A stretch of 64,000 nt of DNA from CAVRTJ01 sp964507185 (GTDB taxonomy: Bacteria > Acidobacteriota > UBA4820 > DSQY01), in NCBI GenBank assembly GCA_964507185.1, contig CAZDOY010000008.1:1-64000 (forward strand), read 5' to 3'. The notes beneath the pieces were generated by a model, which worked only from the letters and a program-made list of their open reading frames with translations, did not search any database and was not told the DNA's origin. Within the stretch, counting starts at the first letter, position 1; every line of letters starts with the position of its first letter. This document shows positions 42,625-51,391 of this stretch, piece after piece. The position numbers were made by a program, and so were the translations under genes.

Positions 42625-43715
42625 CGCCCCTCCAACGGAGCCGTCACGATCCAGTCGTCTCCCGCCTGGGTCCAGCGTGCCTTCTCCAGCCGCAACTCAC
42701 GGCCTGGGACAAAACCGTCCACGGGCCCAGGCTGCCTTTCGCCGCCCACAAGGACGGGAGCGAGATGAATGGATATCCTGTCCACGTATCTTTCCGAAAG
42801 GAAGGCGCCCGACAGACGGCCCACCGCCTCGACGTAAAGCTCAACGACCCTTTTCCGGTGAAGGAGGGCCAGAATCGAGGTCAGCGGGAAACCGCCGGAC
42901 TCGAGTCGCGGGAGCGGCAATACTTCGACGCCCTCCATCCCCGCAACTTCAGGTGGAGTCTTTCCTTCGGGCCTGACCACCCATACGGGGCCGTCTCCGG
43001 GACACGTCCGGAAGATAGCCTCGTGCCCCGTAATCACGCACCGGCTGTCCAGGATCACACGGACGAGGCTCTTTCTCAGCTTTTCCATACGGACGTTGAG
43101 CAGAGGATCATCGGCTATCACCGTCCCCGCCGAAACCAGAACAGCGTCCGACAGAAAACGATCCTCGTGCACCCGTTTTCTGGCTTCCACGCCCGTGAGA
43201 TATCCACCTGCAGACGACGTCACCCGTCCGTCGAGCGATTGGGCGATCTTCAGGTGAACGTAGGGTCTGCGATTCAAGTGATAAGCGTGGTACGCAAGAT
43301 CCACGGCCCGGGCCTCGTCTTCAAGGAAACCCATGACAACCTCTACCCCGGCCTTGCTCAGTTCTTCCGATCCTCTGCCGCACACCTGCGGGTTTGGGTC
43401 CGAACCCGCCGCAAACACGCGGGTTATGCCCGCCGCAACAATGGCTTTTGTACATGGAGGGGTCCGGCCGAAAACGTTGCAGGGTTCCAATGTCACGTAG
43501 AGGTCGGCGCCCCGGGCCTCCCCACCCGCTTCCTTGAGCGCCTCCACCTCGGCATGCGGGCGGCCCGGGCCCTTATGGTAGCCCTTGCCCATCACCATGC
43601 CGTCGCGGACGACGACCGCGCCCACGCACGGGTTGGGGTGCGTCCGTCCCTTGCCCTTGAGGGCTTGGGCGATGGCTTCCCTCATGTACCTCGGGTCAGG
43701 CCCCATGCTTCCCAC
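42609..43715 (-). CDS. ribD: Bifunctional riboflavin deaminase/reductase RibD
   Basis: A 368-residue enzyme for the second and third steps of riboflavin synthesis. The N-terminal deaminase has zinc ligands in GRPHAEVEAL and EPCNVFGRTPPCTKAI. The C-terminal reductase begins around residue 150 (RPYVHLKIAQSLDGRVTS). The start is GTG at 43715 with AGGAG six bases upstream. It follows ftsY by 12 bp on the same strand. Confidence 0.96.
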   Translation of the reverse strand: MGSMGPDPRYMREAIAQALKGKGRTHPNPCVGAVVVRDGMVMGKGYHKGPGRPHAEVEALKEAGGEARGADLYVTLEPCNVFGRTPPCTKAIVAAGITRVFAAGSDPNPQVCGRGSEELSKAGVEVVMGFLEDEARAVDLAYHAYHLNRRPYVHLKIAQSLDGRVTSSAGGYLTGVEARKRVHEDRFLSDAVLVSAGTVIADDPLLNVRMEKLRKSLVRVILDSRCVITGHEAIFRTCPGDGPVWVVRPEGKTPPEVAGMEGVEVLPLPRLESGGFPLTSILALLHRKRVVELYVEAVGRLSGAFLSERYVDRISIHLAPVLVGGERQPGPVDGFVPGRELRLEKARWTQAGDDWIVTAPLEGRCLPA

Positions 43716-43727
43716 GAAAGACTCCTC

Positions 43728-44621
43728 TCAATTCAACAGGCCCTGCACGTATTCCTTCGCATCGAAGGGGACGAGATCGTCGACTTTTTCTCCCACGCCG
43801 ACGTATCGAATGGGAATCTGGAGTTCCGAAGCGATGGACAAGGCGATTCCCCCCTTCGCGGTTCCGTCCAGCTTCGTGAGAACCAGGTCGGTCACGGGGA
43901 CCTTATCCATGAAAGTCACGGCTTGACTCAGGCCGTTCTGCCCCGTGGTGGCATCCAGAACGAGACTCACCTGGTGAGGGGCGCCCGGGCAGGCCCGTCC
44001 AACGACCCTGTGGACTTTTGCAAGCTCCTCCATGAGATTGTGCTTGACGTGGAGCCGGCCCGCGGTGTCGATGAGCACAAAATCCAGGCCGCGCGATACG
44101 GCGGTCTGGACGGCGTCGAAGGCGACGGCGGCCGGGTCCGCGCCTTCCTTCTGCCGGACGATCTGGGCGCCGGCCCGTTGCGACCATATCTCAAGCTGCT
44201 CCGCCGCCGCGGCACGGAACGTGTCCCCCGCGGCGAGAATCCCCCTCTGCCCGCCTGCCGTACGCGCCGCGGCCAGTTTGCCTATGGTCGTGGTCTTCCC
44301 GACGCCGTTTACGCCGACCACGAGATTCACCCACGGCCCGGGCGGGGGGCCCTCCGGGGGCGGAGTGGGAGGCCACAAGGCCATCATTCTCTCCTCGAGG
44401 GCCGCCTTCAGCCCCTGTCCACCGGAGCGGGCCTGCCTTGGAAGACGGTTGAGGAGCTTCTCGATGGTAGCCAACCCGACGTCTGCGCCGAGCAAGGCCT
44501 CTTCGAGAGTCTCAATGGAATACTCATCGTCCACGGCATCTCTGCCGAAAACATCGGCCACTCTTCCGGCGAAGACCTCACGCGTCTTCTGGAGGCCGGC
44601 CCTGATTTTACCGAACATCAA
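43728..44621 (-). CDS. ftsY: Signal recognition particle receptor FtsY
   Basis: A 297-residue SRP GTPase. The NG domain is complete: P-loop GVNGVGKTTTIGKLA, DTAGRLHVK, TKLDGTAKGG and GVGEKVDDLVPFD. It lacks the long acidic A domain of enteric FtsY, as in many other phyla, and so probably reaches the membrane by its N-terminal amphipathic helix. It docks SRP-ribosome complexes at the translocon. Its start overlaps the upstream TPR lipoprotein gene by 4 bp, and it leads into the riboflavin genes. Confidence 0.96.
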   Translation of the reverse strand: MMFGKIRAGLQKTREVFAGRVADVFGRDAVDDEYSIETLEEALLGADVGLATIEKLLNRLPRQARSGGQGLKAALEERMMALWPPTPPPEGPPPGPWVNLVVGVNGVGKTTTIGKLAAARTAGGQRGILAAGDTFRAAAAEQLEIWSQRAGAQIVRQKEGADPAAVAFDAVQTAVSRGLDFVLIDTAGRLHVKHNLMEELAKVHRVVGRACPGAPHQVSLVLDATTGQNGLSQAVTFMDKVPVTDLVLTKLDGTAKGGIALSIASELQIPIRYVGVGEKVDDLVPFDAKEYVQGLLN

Positions 44622-45484
44622 AGATCACCACCGCCGATCTTGGCGAGAATAGCTTTCGCGCTCTGGCCGAACCTGCTTTCCGGGGCTATCTTCAGGACTT
44701 CCAGCAGGGCGGAGCGCGCCTGCGGGTAAAGCTTTTCCTGGTAGAGCGCTTCGCCGTAATGATAGTAGATTTCGGCCCCATCGCTCTGCTGGGCCTGGTA
44801 ATCGCCTTTCAATAGATCCAGAGCCTTCTTGAAATTGAGGGCCGCGTCCCCCCACTTGTTCTCCGTGGACTTGATGATCCCTATCTTGTTGTAGGCCTTG
44901 TAGTAACGGGGGTTCTCGTCGATGACCTTGAGAAAGACGGCTTCCGCGTCGAGGTACTTCTTCTCCCTCATGTAGATCACACCCATGTTGTAGTAGGACT
45001 CGTATCGGCTGAAGACGCCGTTGCTGTTCACCACTTGCCTGAAAAGCTTCAAGGCTTCCTCGTTTTCACCCAACTCCATGTGACACGCTCCCATCGCGTT
45101 GAGAACGGCCAGCCTGTTCTCCTGCGTACCCGGCCCCTGCTTCATGGCGAGTTGGAGATAATCCAGGGCTTCGTGGTACTTCCCCCCGGACAGATAGAAG
45201 AGACCATTGGTGTAGGAGTATTTCGAGTCCGTCCGCAACTTGCTCGCGAGGGCGATATAGTGGTGCGCACCTTCCATGTTGCCCTGGCTGGCGAATTCCA
45301 GGGCCATGTTGTAGGCGACTTCCGGGTTTTTAATCGTCGCATCGCCCGGCAGCTCTCCCTTTGCGGCTTTGCCTCTTCTGCTGAAACCCGCGTCGGGAGC
45401 TCCGGGTATCGCAGGCTGTTTGTGAGCACAGGCCACTGTGGCGAGCAAAACCAATGTAAGGAAGCTAACAGACAAGCGCTTCAT
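44618..45484 (-). CDS. TPR lipoprotein
   Basis: A 288-residue lipoprotein: signal peptide MKRLSVSFLTLVLL with lipobox LLATVAC. About six tetratricopeptide repeats follow (for example YNMALEFASQGNMEGAHHYIA and YNMGVIYMREKKYLDAEAVF). It resembles PilF/PilW, the pilotin that helps assemble type IV pilus secretins, and a pilT gene lies 7 kb away, but TPR lipoproteins are diverse and this remains a suggestion. GAGGTC lies seven bases before the ATG at 45484. Confidence 0.8.
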   Translation of the reverse strand: MKRLSVSFLTLVLLATVACAHKQPAIPGAPDAGFSRRGKAAKGELPGDATIKNPEVAYNMALEFASQGNMEGAHHYIALASKLRTDSKYSYTNGLFYLSGGKYHEALDYLQLAMKQGPGTQENRLAVLNAMGACHMELGENEEALKLFRQVVNSNGVFSRYESYYNMGVIYMREKKYLDAEAVFLKVIDENPRYYKAYNKIGIIKSTENKWGDAALNFKKALDLLKGDYQAQQSDGAEIYYHYGEALYQEKLYPQARSALLEVLKIAPESRFGQSAKAILAKIGGGDL

Positions 45485-45791
45485 GATTTGACCTCGCATG
45501 ACATTATCACCATCCACCTGGAATCCAAATCGCTCCGCCGTTCCAATGGTGTCTAAGCTTCCGGAGGCATACCTCCATTACGCATCATATCATAGGTAGC
45601 CGGTTCGAAAGCCGTCTTCCGGGCACCTGTCGGCGGTCGGCCTAAATGCCCCAAGACCATCCCGAGGAGGAATCGCCGAAATCAGCCGGCGCCCCGTTTT
45701 CGTCATGCAGGACAAGCCGCACCACCCTTGACCGCATTCTCTGGATGGGGTATTCTATCTCGGCGCCCTCGGGAAGGCGCGAGGAGGCACG
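45485..45791. other. Divergent promoter region between the TPR lipoprotein and secG
   Basis: This 307 bp carries the secG promoter near its right end. The left half is AT-richer and probably contains the leftward promoter, though no clear pair of boxes is visible. No gene is evident. Confidence 0.4.
45728..45756 (+). promoter_or_regulatory. Promoter of secG and tRNA-Leu
   Basis: TTGACC (45728-45733), 17 bp spacer, TATTCT (45751-45756), 35 bp before the secG ATG, which has a GCGAGGAGG ribosome site. Confidence 0.55.
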
Positions 45792-46241
45792 ATGGTAACG
45801 ATTTTGTGGATTATTTACATCTTGGACAGCCTTTTGCTTATCGGCATCATTCTGCTCCAGCCTGGCGAGGGGGGTGACCTGGCAGCGGCCTTCGGCGGGG
45901 CATCTTCCCAGACCGCCTTCGGCGCCAGGGGGTCGGCCACCTTTTTGCAGAAGCTGACCACCGGTCTTGCGGTTCTATTCATGGTTCTCTCTATTGTTCT
46001 CGTTATCGCTACGAATTGGAAGCAGAAGAACATCATGGAAAAGAACCCGCCGGCCGTCCAGAACAATGCGGCTTCAACGGCCAAACCTGGAGCGGCGACG
46101 GCCAAACCTGGAGCGGCGAAAGAAACCCCGGCCCCGGCCAAGGAGAAGGGCGCGGCCACGGCGACTGAATCCAAACCTCAGTCGCCAGCAACTCCTGCGC
46201 CCAAGCCCCCTGAAAAGGCGCCTGAAGGCAAGACGAAATGA
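45792..46241 (+). CDS. secG: Preprotein translocase subunit SecG with an Ala/Pro/Lys-rich tail
   Basis: A 149-residue inner-membrane protein. Two helices (residues about 4-22 and 55-75) flank the conserved loop LLQPGEGGDLAAAFGGASSQTAFGARG, the SecG signature. Standard SecG ends near residue 80; this one continues with about 65 residues of Ala, Pro, Lys and Glu. The tail is encoded in part by a perfect tandem 21 bp repeat (46078-46098 and 46099-46119), so it probably grew by duplication. It assists SecYEG protein export. tRNA-Leu follows 8 bp after its stop. Confidence 0.9.
   Translation: MVTILWIIYILDSLLLIGIILLQPGEGGDLAAAFGGASSQTAFGARGSATFLQKLTTGLAVLFMVLSIVLVIATNWKQKNIMEKNPPAVQNNAASTAKPGAATAKPGAAKETPAPAKEKGAATATESKPQSPATPAPKPPEKAPEGKTK
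46078..46119 (+). repeat. Tandem 21 bp direct repeat inside secG
   Basis: Two identical 21 bp units end to end within the tail-coding part of secG. Each adds seven residues (AKPGAAT-like), keeping frame. Confidence 0.85.
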
Positions 46242-46249
46242 CCCCTCGT

Positions 46250-46336
46250 GCCGAAGTGGTGGAACTGGCAGACACGCTATCTTGAGGGGGTAGTGCCCGA
46301 AAGGGCGTGGGGGTTCGAGTCCCCCCTTCGGCACCA
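46250..46336 (+). tRNA. tRNA-Leu (anticodon GAG)
   Basis: An 87-base tRNA with encoded CCA. The acceptor stem GCCGAAG pairs with CTTCGGC; discriminator A. The anticodon stem CTATC/GGTAG holds a loop TTGAGGG with anticodon GAG at 46284-46286 (reads CUC and CUU). The long variable arm (GCCC-GAAA-GGGC) is the class II form expected for Leu. The T arm GGGGG TTCGAGT CCCCC is normal. It shares the secG transcript and is followed by a terminator. Confidence 0.96.
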
Positions 46337-46347
46337 TGAACAGCCAG

Positions 46348-46379
46348 ACGGAGAGGGCATGCCCTCTCCGTTTGATTTT
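46348..46379 (+). terminator. Terminator of the secG-tRNA-Leu transcript
   Basis: Perfect 12-base palindromic stem (ACGGAGAGGGCA / TGCCCTCTCCGT) followed by TTGATTTT. Confidence 0.8.
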
Positions 46380-46537
46380 GGCCCAACGCCGTGTCGCGGA
46401 ATTGAAGGGGGGACAATGTTCGAAAAGACGGGGAACTTTCACGCCCGAAATCATGCACTTGAAGCCCAGGGCGTTCCAATCTTCCGGCTGAAGCCGATCA
46501 GGCAGCCAGCGGCAGGTAGTTCTGCTAGAATCCCTCC

Positions 46538-47320
46538 ATGGACATTGTGAGCATCACCTCCGCCCAAAATCCCGTCGCAAAGAAGTTCCGCATGGCCGCG
46601 GCGGGCAAAAACAGGGATCTCATTCTCATAGAAGGCCGGCACATGCTGCGGGAAGCCCTCAAGGCCGGATGGCAGCTCGAGGACATCCTCGTCCAGGAAG
46701 ACCGTTGGGAAGAATGGTCGGGTGAACTGGCGCCGCCGACTTCAGCGCGGCGGATCTACCGCGTGCCCCCGCGACTCCTCGAGCGTCTGAGCACTCTCTC
46801 GGCGCCGGAAGGCGTCATGGCCTTGGGGATTCGTCCGGCGGGGATCTTCCCGTCTCCCAAACCCGGCGATTTTTTCCTCTACCTCGATGCGGTTCAGGAT
46901 CCGGTGAATACGGGCATACTCGTCCGTTCCGCCAGAGCCTTCGGAGCTTCCTGCGTTTTTGCCGGGGAAGGAACCTGTGATCCCTTCCGCCTGACCGCTC
47001 TGTTTCGAAGCGGGGGAGCGGCATTCCACGTCCCTGTGCTGGCATGCACCAGCGAGGCGTTTCTCGACTGGGCCCTGTCGACCGGCGTTGCGCTTCTGGC
47101 AGCCGTTCCAGGCGGCCGCCTCCCAGAGCCCGGCACGGGACTTCAAAAACCTTTCGCGATCCTGCTCGGCAATGAAGGGCGGGGGCTTTCGCCCCAATTC
47201 GGGGACAGGTGCGCGCAGGAGGTCGGCATTCCCATGGTCCGGGGCTGGGACTCGCTGAACGTCGCCGTAGCCGGTTCCATACTCATGCACGAATTCTCTA
47301 CTCGCCGGGAACGGGGATAG
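46538..47320 (+). CDS. TrmH/SpoU-family RNA 2'-O-methyltransferase
   Basis: A 260-residue SPOUT methyltransferase acting on tRNA or rRNA ribose. The N-terminal substrate-binding domain (LILIEGRHMLREAL) is followed by the knotted fold. Motif 1 is DPVNTGILVRSARAFGA, motif 2 ILLGNEGRGLS, motif 3 IPMVRGWDSLNVAVAGSILMHE. The usual DPGN in motif 1 reads DPVN here. The target nucleotide cannot be assigned; 23S rRNA is common for this subgroup. Confidence 0.88.
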   Translation: MDIVSITSAQNPVAKKFRMAAAGKNRDLILIEGRHMLREALKAGWQLEDILVQEDRWEEWSGELAPPTSARRIYRVPPRLLERLSTLSAPEGVMALGIRPAGIFPSPKPGDFFLYLDAVQDPVNTGILVRSARAFGASCVFAGEGTCDPFRLTALFRSGGAAFHVPVLACTSEAFLDWALSTGVALLAAVPGGRLPEPGTGLQKPFAILLGNEGRGLSPQFGDRCAQEVGIPMVRGWDSLNVAVAGSILMHEFSTRRERG

Positions 47321-47396
47321 ACTGTGAGTCACATCACTTATCGAACAACGACCGCTGGTGGTATCCTGAACTTATGAATTCAAGGGAGGAATCTTG

Positions 47397-48542
47397 ATGA
47401 AAAAACTCTTCGTCGCTCTAACCGTGCTGTCGCTCTTCTTCGTGCTTGCGTGCAAGAAAGAGTCGAAGGAAGTCGATTCCCAAATGGCGACGGCCCAGAA
47501 AATAGCCAAGATGGAGCAGGACATCGACGCCCAGCAGAACCAGATGAACGCCCTGCTTCAGAAATACGTCCAGCAGGGTGGTAAGGACCTGGGCGGCGTC
47601 GTCGGCCAGAACCTAACCCCCGACCAGAAAACCCTCCTCGAGCAGCGGCTCAAGAGCGAGCAGGGTATCGGCTACAGGGACCTCATCTCCGAAATCCTCA
47701 AGAAGCAGAACGAGGTCGAGGACATGAAGGTCAAGGTGCAGGACCTCGAGCAGAAACTTCCTTCCCCCGTCGTGGTGAAACGCGGCGAAACGCACGCCGA
47801 GATCGCCATGAACTATCTCACCAAGGACAAGGGCCTCGATGCCAATACAGCAAAGAAGCTCGTCCAGCGCGTCAATCTCATGGACGAACTCGTTCCCGGC
47901 TTCAAGGTGTGGAATTTCTATGACAACGGCGTTTACGGAACATTCGTCACCCAGGGCGACGCCGCCGTAAGCCCTTACGGTGTGATCCGCCGAGCCAAGC
48001 AGAAGCTGATCAGCGAGAAGAATTCGGCCATTTCCGAGCGCGACGTTCTAGCCAAGCAGAAGACCACACTTCTGGAGCAGGTCTCCGACCTGCAGAAGAA
48101 GAGGGATCAGCTCAACCAGGATGTGGCCATGCTGCAGGCAGAACGGGAAGATCTCCTCAAGAAGATTCAGGACGTTCAGAACCTGTCCGAGGATCTCAAG
48201 GCCAGGTTGAACTCCGTGTTTTACAGGGTCGGCGACCGCAAGGCCCTCATCAGCACCGGCGTGGTGAAAGACCCGTGGTACGGTCGTGCGCGCATAACGG
48301 ATTTCAACGAGGCCTCGTTCCCGAATCACCTCGATCTGCGCTCCGGCGATACCATCACCTTTACGGCGAAGGACGCCGGCGTAGCCAGCATCCGCAAGAT
48401 CAAGATCGCACCTGGAGTCACTTTCAAGGAAGACGCCGACTACACGATCGGCATTTCCGCCGATGGCCAGCAGGGCACGGTGAAGATCCTCAACAAGGAC
48501 AAGTTCCGCGCCGAGAGGACCATGGTCATCATGGTCAACTAG
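47397..48542 (+). CDS. Coiled-coil lipoprotein with a LysM-like segment
   Basis: A 381-residue lipoprotein: signal peptide MKKLFVALTVLSLFFVLAC with Cys19 as lipidation site. A short helix region is followed by a LysM-like segment (VKRGETHAEIAMNYL, residues about 124-170), then a strong coiled coil (about 200-275: RDVLAKQKTTLLEQVSDLQ) and a C-terminal beta-rich domain of about 110 residues I do not recognise. LysM modules bind peptidoglycan, which would suit an outer-membrane lipoprotein reaching to the wall. It has an AGGGAGGA site and its own terminator. Confidence 0.75.
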   Translation: MKKLFVALTVLSLFFVLACKKESKEVDSQMATAQKIAKMEQDIDAQQNQMNALLQKYVQQGGKDLGGVVGQNLTPDQKTLLEQRLKSEQGIGYRDLISEILKKQNEVEDMKVKVQDLEQKLPSPVVVKRGETHAEIAMNYLTKDKGLDANTAKKLVQRVNLMDELVPGFKVWNFYDNGVYGTFVTQGDAAVSPYGVIRRAKQKLISEKNSAISERDVLAKQKTTLLEQVSDLQKKRDQLNQDVAMLQAEREDLLKKIQDVQNLSEDLKARLNSVFYRVGDRKALISTGVVKDPWYGRARITDFNEASFPNHLDLRSGDTITFTAKDAGVASIRKIKIAPGVTFKEDADYTIGISADGQQGTVKILNKDKFRAERTMVIMVN

Positions 48543-48568
48543 AAACTCCGCGACCGTTCATTAACATA

Positions 48569-48602
48569 AGAAGGCCGCCCGCAAGGGCGGCCTTCTCTTT
48601 TT
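48569..48602 (+). terminator. Terminator after the coiled-coil lipoprotein
   Basis: Perfect 12-base stem AGAAGGCCGCCC / GGGCGGCCTTCT with loop GCAA, followed by CTTTTT. It also separates the convergent alaS gene. Confidence 0.9.
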
Positions 48603-48605
48603 ACT

Positions 48606-48645
48606 CGATCGCTCGGTCACTTGATCACCGTTCACAAGATCACTT
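48606..48645. repeat. GTGATC-type repeat, reverse orientation (family B, copy 3)
   Basis: CGATCGCTCGGTCACTTGATC and CAAGATCAC next to the alaS stop codon, resembling in reverse complement the strings at 1813, 14040 and 59860. Confidence 0.4.
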
Positions 48646-51306
48646 CTTCCCAATGACTTCTTCCAGCTTGGCCTTCGCCGAATGGAGCGCCTCGTCAAGT
48701 TTCTCCACAAGCTTCCCTCCGGCCTCCGCTATATCGGGCTTGCCGCCCCCTCCGCCGCCTATGATCTTGCCGAGCGGCCTCGCAAGATCAACGGCCTTGA
48801 ACCGGTCCATGAGATCTTTCGTAGCAGCCACGGTCAGGCTGGCCTTGTCGTCGAGGTTATTGCCGATGACTACGATGCCGCTTTTGATCCTGTCCCGCAG
48901 GGAATCGGCCAGGTTCTTGACTTCAGCCGGAGAGAGCCCATGGACTTTGCGGACCATCAGCTTGATCCCGTCGACCTCCTCCACCACATCACCTTCGGTC
49001 CGGCTGCCGGACGCAAGCTGGAGCTTCAGCCTGGAGGCTTCCTTCTCCATCTTCTTCAGGTCGGTCTGAAGCCGCGATACCGTTTCCGGGATGCGTTCGT
49101 GGGGCACGTTGAGGTGTTCGGTCGCGGCATCAAGGACCTTGCTCTGCTCCCTGACATATCGGTACGCGGGCATGTGCGCAACGGCCTCGATCCTGCGTAC
49201 GCCCGCCGAGACGGAATGTTCGCCCACGATCTTGAACAGGCCGATCTTGCCCGTATTCGAAACATGCGTGCCGCCGCAGAGCTCCTTAGAAAAGGACGGA
49301 ACGGTGACCACGCGGACGGTCTCACCGTATTTCTCTCCGAAAAGCGCCATGGCGCCCGAATTGACGGCCTTGTCGATGGGCATCACGTCCGTCTCCAGGC
49401 GTCTGTCCGCCAGAACGGCCTTGTTCACCCATTCCTCGATGGCCTCCAGGACATCGGTCTCGAGCGGGGCGAAATGCTGGAAGTCGAAGCGCAGGTGCGA
49501 GGGCGCGACGAGGGAACCCGCCTGCTTGACGTGCGGCCCAAGCATGTCCCTCAGGGCGGCGTGCAGCAGGTGCGTGGCCGTGTGGTGGGCCATGGTGGAG
49601 GCCCGTGCGTCTGCGTTCACCTGCAGGTCCGCCGTCTCGTTCTCACGCAGTTCCCCGGTCTTCACGCGGGCCCTGCTCAGGATGAGCCCCTCCACCGGTT
49701 TCTGTGTGTCGACGACTTTGAGTTCGGCGTTCTCCGCCCGGATGCTGCCCACGTCGCCCACCTGCCCACCGCTCTCCGCGTAGAAAGGCGTTTTGTCGAA
49801 GGCGATTTCGACCTCGTCGCCCGCGAGGGCAGATTGAACGCGCTTTCCGTCCTTGAGGATGAGCAGGCAACGCGCATTTTCGACCTCAAGCGTATCGTAG
49901 CCGAGAAACGTCGAGCGGACGCCGAATTCGGCGAGTTCTCGGACCTTCTGCGTGTCGATCCCACCTTTCCAGGACTGCCTCGCGAGTTCCTTCTGCCTTT
50001 CCATGCACGCGTTGAAACCTTCAATGTCCAGCACCAGGCCCTTGTCCCTTGCGATGTCCTCCGCCAGGTCGAGGGGGAATCCGAAGGTGTCGTAAAGCTT
50101 GAAGAGCACCTCGCCCGGAATGGCCTTATCGTCGGGCGGAGAGAGGGCTGCGGCGGATTCCAGCAGGTGGCTCAGCCCGAGCGACAAGGTCGCGCTGAAG
50201 GCCTCTTCCTCCCGCAATATCACCTTTCTGACGTGCTCCTCGTGCTCGACGATATCGGGATAGGCTGCACCCATGAGTGCCGTGACATCCCCCACCAGCT
50301 CGTGAAGAAACGGCTTCTCCACGCCGAGGAGTCTCCCGTGGCGCGCCGCCCTGCGGACGATCTTCCTCAGCACGTAGCCCCGTCCCTCGTTCGTGGGGAT
50401 CACACCGTCGGAAATGAGGAAGGTGACCGCCCGGATGTGGTCCGCGATGACCCTGAGAGACACGTCCGACGCCTCCGCCCGGCCGTACTCGGTGCCGGCG
50501 ACCCCGGCCATCGCCTCGATGAGCGGAAGAATGAGGTCCGTTTCGTAGGTTGAGCCCTTGCCCTGCATGACAGCCGCGAGTCTCTCCAGCCCCATGCCCG
50601 TGTCGACGCACGGTGCAGGAAGCGGGTTCAGTGCGCCCTGCTCGTCCCGGTCGTACTGCATAAAGACCAAATTCCAGATTTCCACCCAGCGGTCGCATTC
50701 GCACGCCACGCCGAGACATTCCCGTCCCGCCTCTTCCTCGAGGCAGGGGATATGGCCGCCCTGGAAGAAGTGAACTTCCGAGCATGGGCCGCAGGGCCCC
50801 GTCTCCCCCATCGCCCAGAAATTGTCGTGCATGCCGAGTTCCTGGATGCGATCTTCGGGCAGGTGCCTCTTCCAGTAGCCGTAAGCCTCCGCATCCCGGG
50901 GCACACCGTTTTCGCCGCAGAAGACCGTGGCGACCATGCGGTCCTCCTGGAGCCGCACGACGCGGGTCAGGAATTCCCACGCGTAATCGACGGCCTCGGA
51001 CTTGAAATAGTCTCCGAAGGAGAAATTGCCCAGCATCTCGAAGAAGGTATGATGTCGCGCGGTCCGGCCGACGTTTTCGAGGTCGTTGTGCTTCCCGCCG
51101 GCCCGCACGCACTTCTGGCTGGACGTCGCCCTCGTGTAGCCCCTCTTTTCCTTGCCGAGGAAGACGTCCTTGAACTGGTTCATCCCGGCGTTCGAGAAGA
51201 GCAGCGTGGGATCGCCCGCCGGAATGAGGGAGGAGGACCTGACGATCTTGTGGCCGTTCTCTTGAAAAAACTCCAGGAAAGCCGTTCGAATATCATTGCC
51301 TTTCAT
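48640..51306 (-). CDS. alaS: Alanyl-tRNA synthetase
   Basis: An 888-residue class II synthetase. It starts with the FLEFFQENGHKIVRSSSLIPAGDPTLLF block. The editing domain keeps its zinc site (HTATHLLHAAL with the HxxxH motif, then CGGTHVSNTGKIG), and the C-terminal oligomerisation domain ends in a Gly-rich motif (GGGGGGKPDIAEAGG). It charges tRNA-Ala and clears mischarged Ser and Gly. The recX gene lies upstream on the same strand, 86 bp away. Confidence 0.98.
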   Translation of the reverse strand: MKGNDIRTAFLEFFQENGHKIVRSSSLIPAGDPTLLFSNAGMNQFKDVFLGKEKRGYTRATSSQKCVRAGGKHNDLENVGRTARHHTFFEMLGNFSFGDYFKSEAVDYAWEFLTRVVRLQEDRMVATVFCGENGVPRDAEAYGYWKRHLPEDRIQELGMHDNFWAMGETGPCGPCSEVHFFQGGHIPCLEEEAGRECLGVACECDRWVEIWNLVFMQYDRDEQGALNPLPAPCVDTGMGLERLAAVMQGKGSTYETDLILPLIEAMAGVAGTEYGRAEASDVSLRVIADHIRAVTFLISDGVIPTNEGRGYVLRKIVRRAARHGRLLGVEKPFLHELVGDVTALMGAAYPDIVEHEEHVRKVILREEEAFSATLSLGLSHLLESAAALSPPDDKAIPGEVLFKLYDTFGFPLDLAEDIARDKGLVLDIEGFNACMERQKELARQSWKGGIDTQKVRELAEFGVRSTFLGYDTLEVENARCLLILKDGKRVQSALAGDEVEIAFDKTPFYAESGGQVGDVGSIRAENAELKVVDTQKPVEGLILSRARVKTGELRENETADLQVNADARASTMAHHTATHLLHAALRDMLGPHVKQAGSLVAPSHLRFDFQHFAPLETDVLEAIEEWVNKAVLADRRLETDVMPIDKAVNSGAMALFGEKYGETVRVVTVPSFSKELCGGTHVSNTGKIGLFKIVGEHSVSAGVRRIEAVAHMPAYRYVREQSKVLDAATEHLNVPHERIPETVSRLQTDLKKMEKEASRLKLQLASGSRTEGDVVEEVDGIKLMVRKVHGLSPAEVKNLADSLRDRIKSGIVVIGNNLDDKASLTVAATKDLMDRFKAVDLARPLGKIIGGGGGGKPDIAEAGGKLVEKLDEALHSAKAKLEEVIGKK

Positions 51307-51391
51307 TGATCTGTCCCTTCGTAGTCGCCGATCCGGCCAACGCTGCCCGCACGGCCCAAGTCTGTGGTGATCAGGACCCTGAGGTCGCCAC

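Noticed and set aside
43716..43727. FMN riboswitch ahead of the riboflavin genes
   Set aside because: ribD starts only 12 bp after ftsY, and the 88 bp before ribBA show none of the conserved FMN-element pattern.
49091..49783. Plus-strand frame inside alaS
   Set aside because: Antisense shadow of a clear tRNA synthetase.
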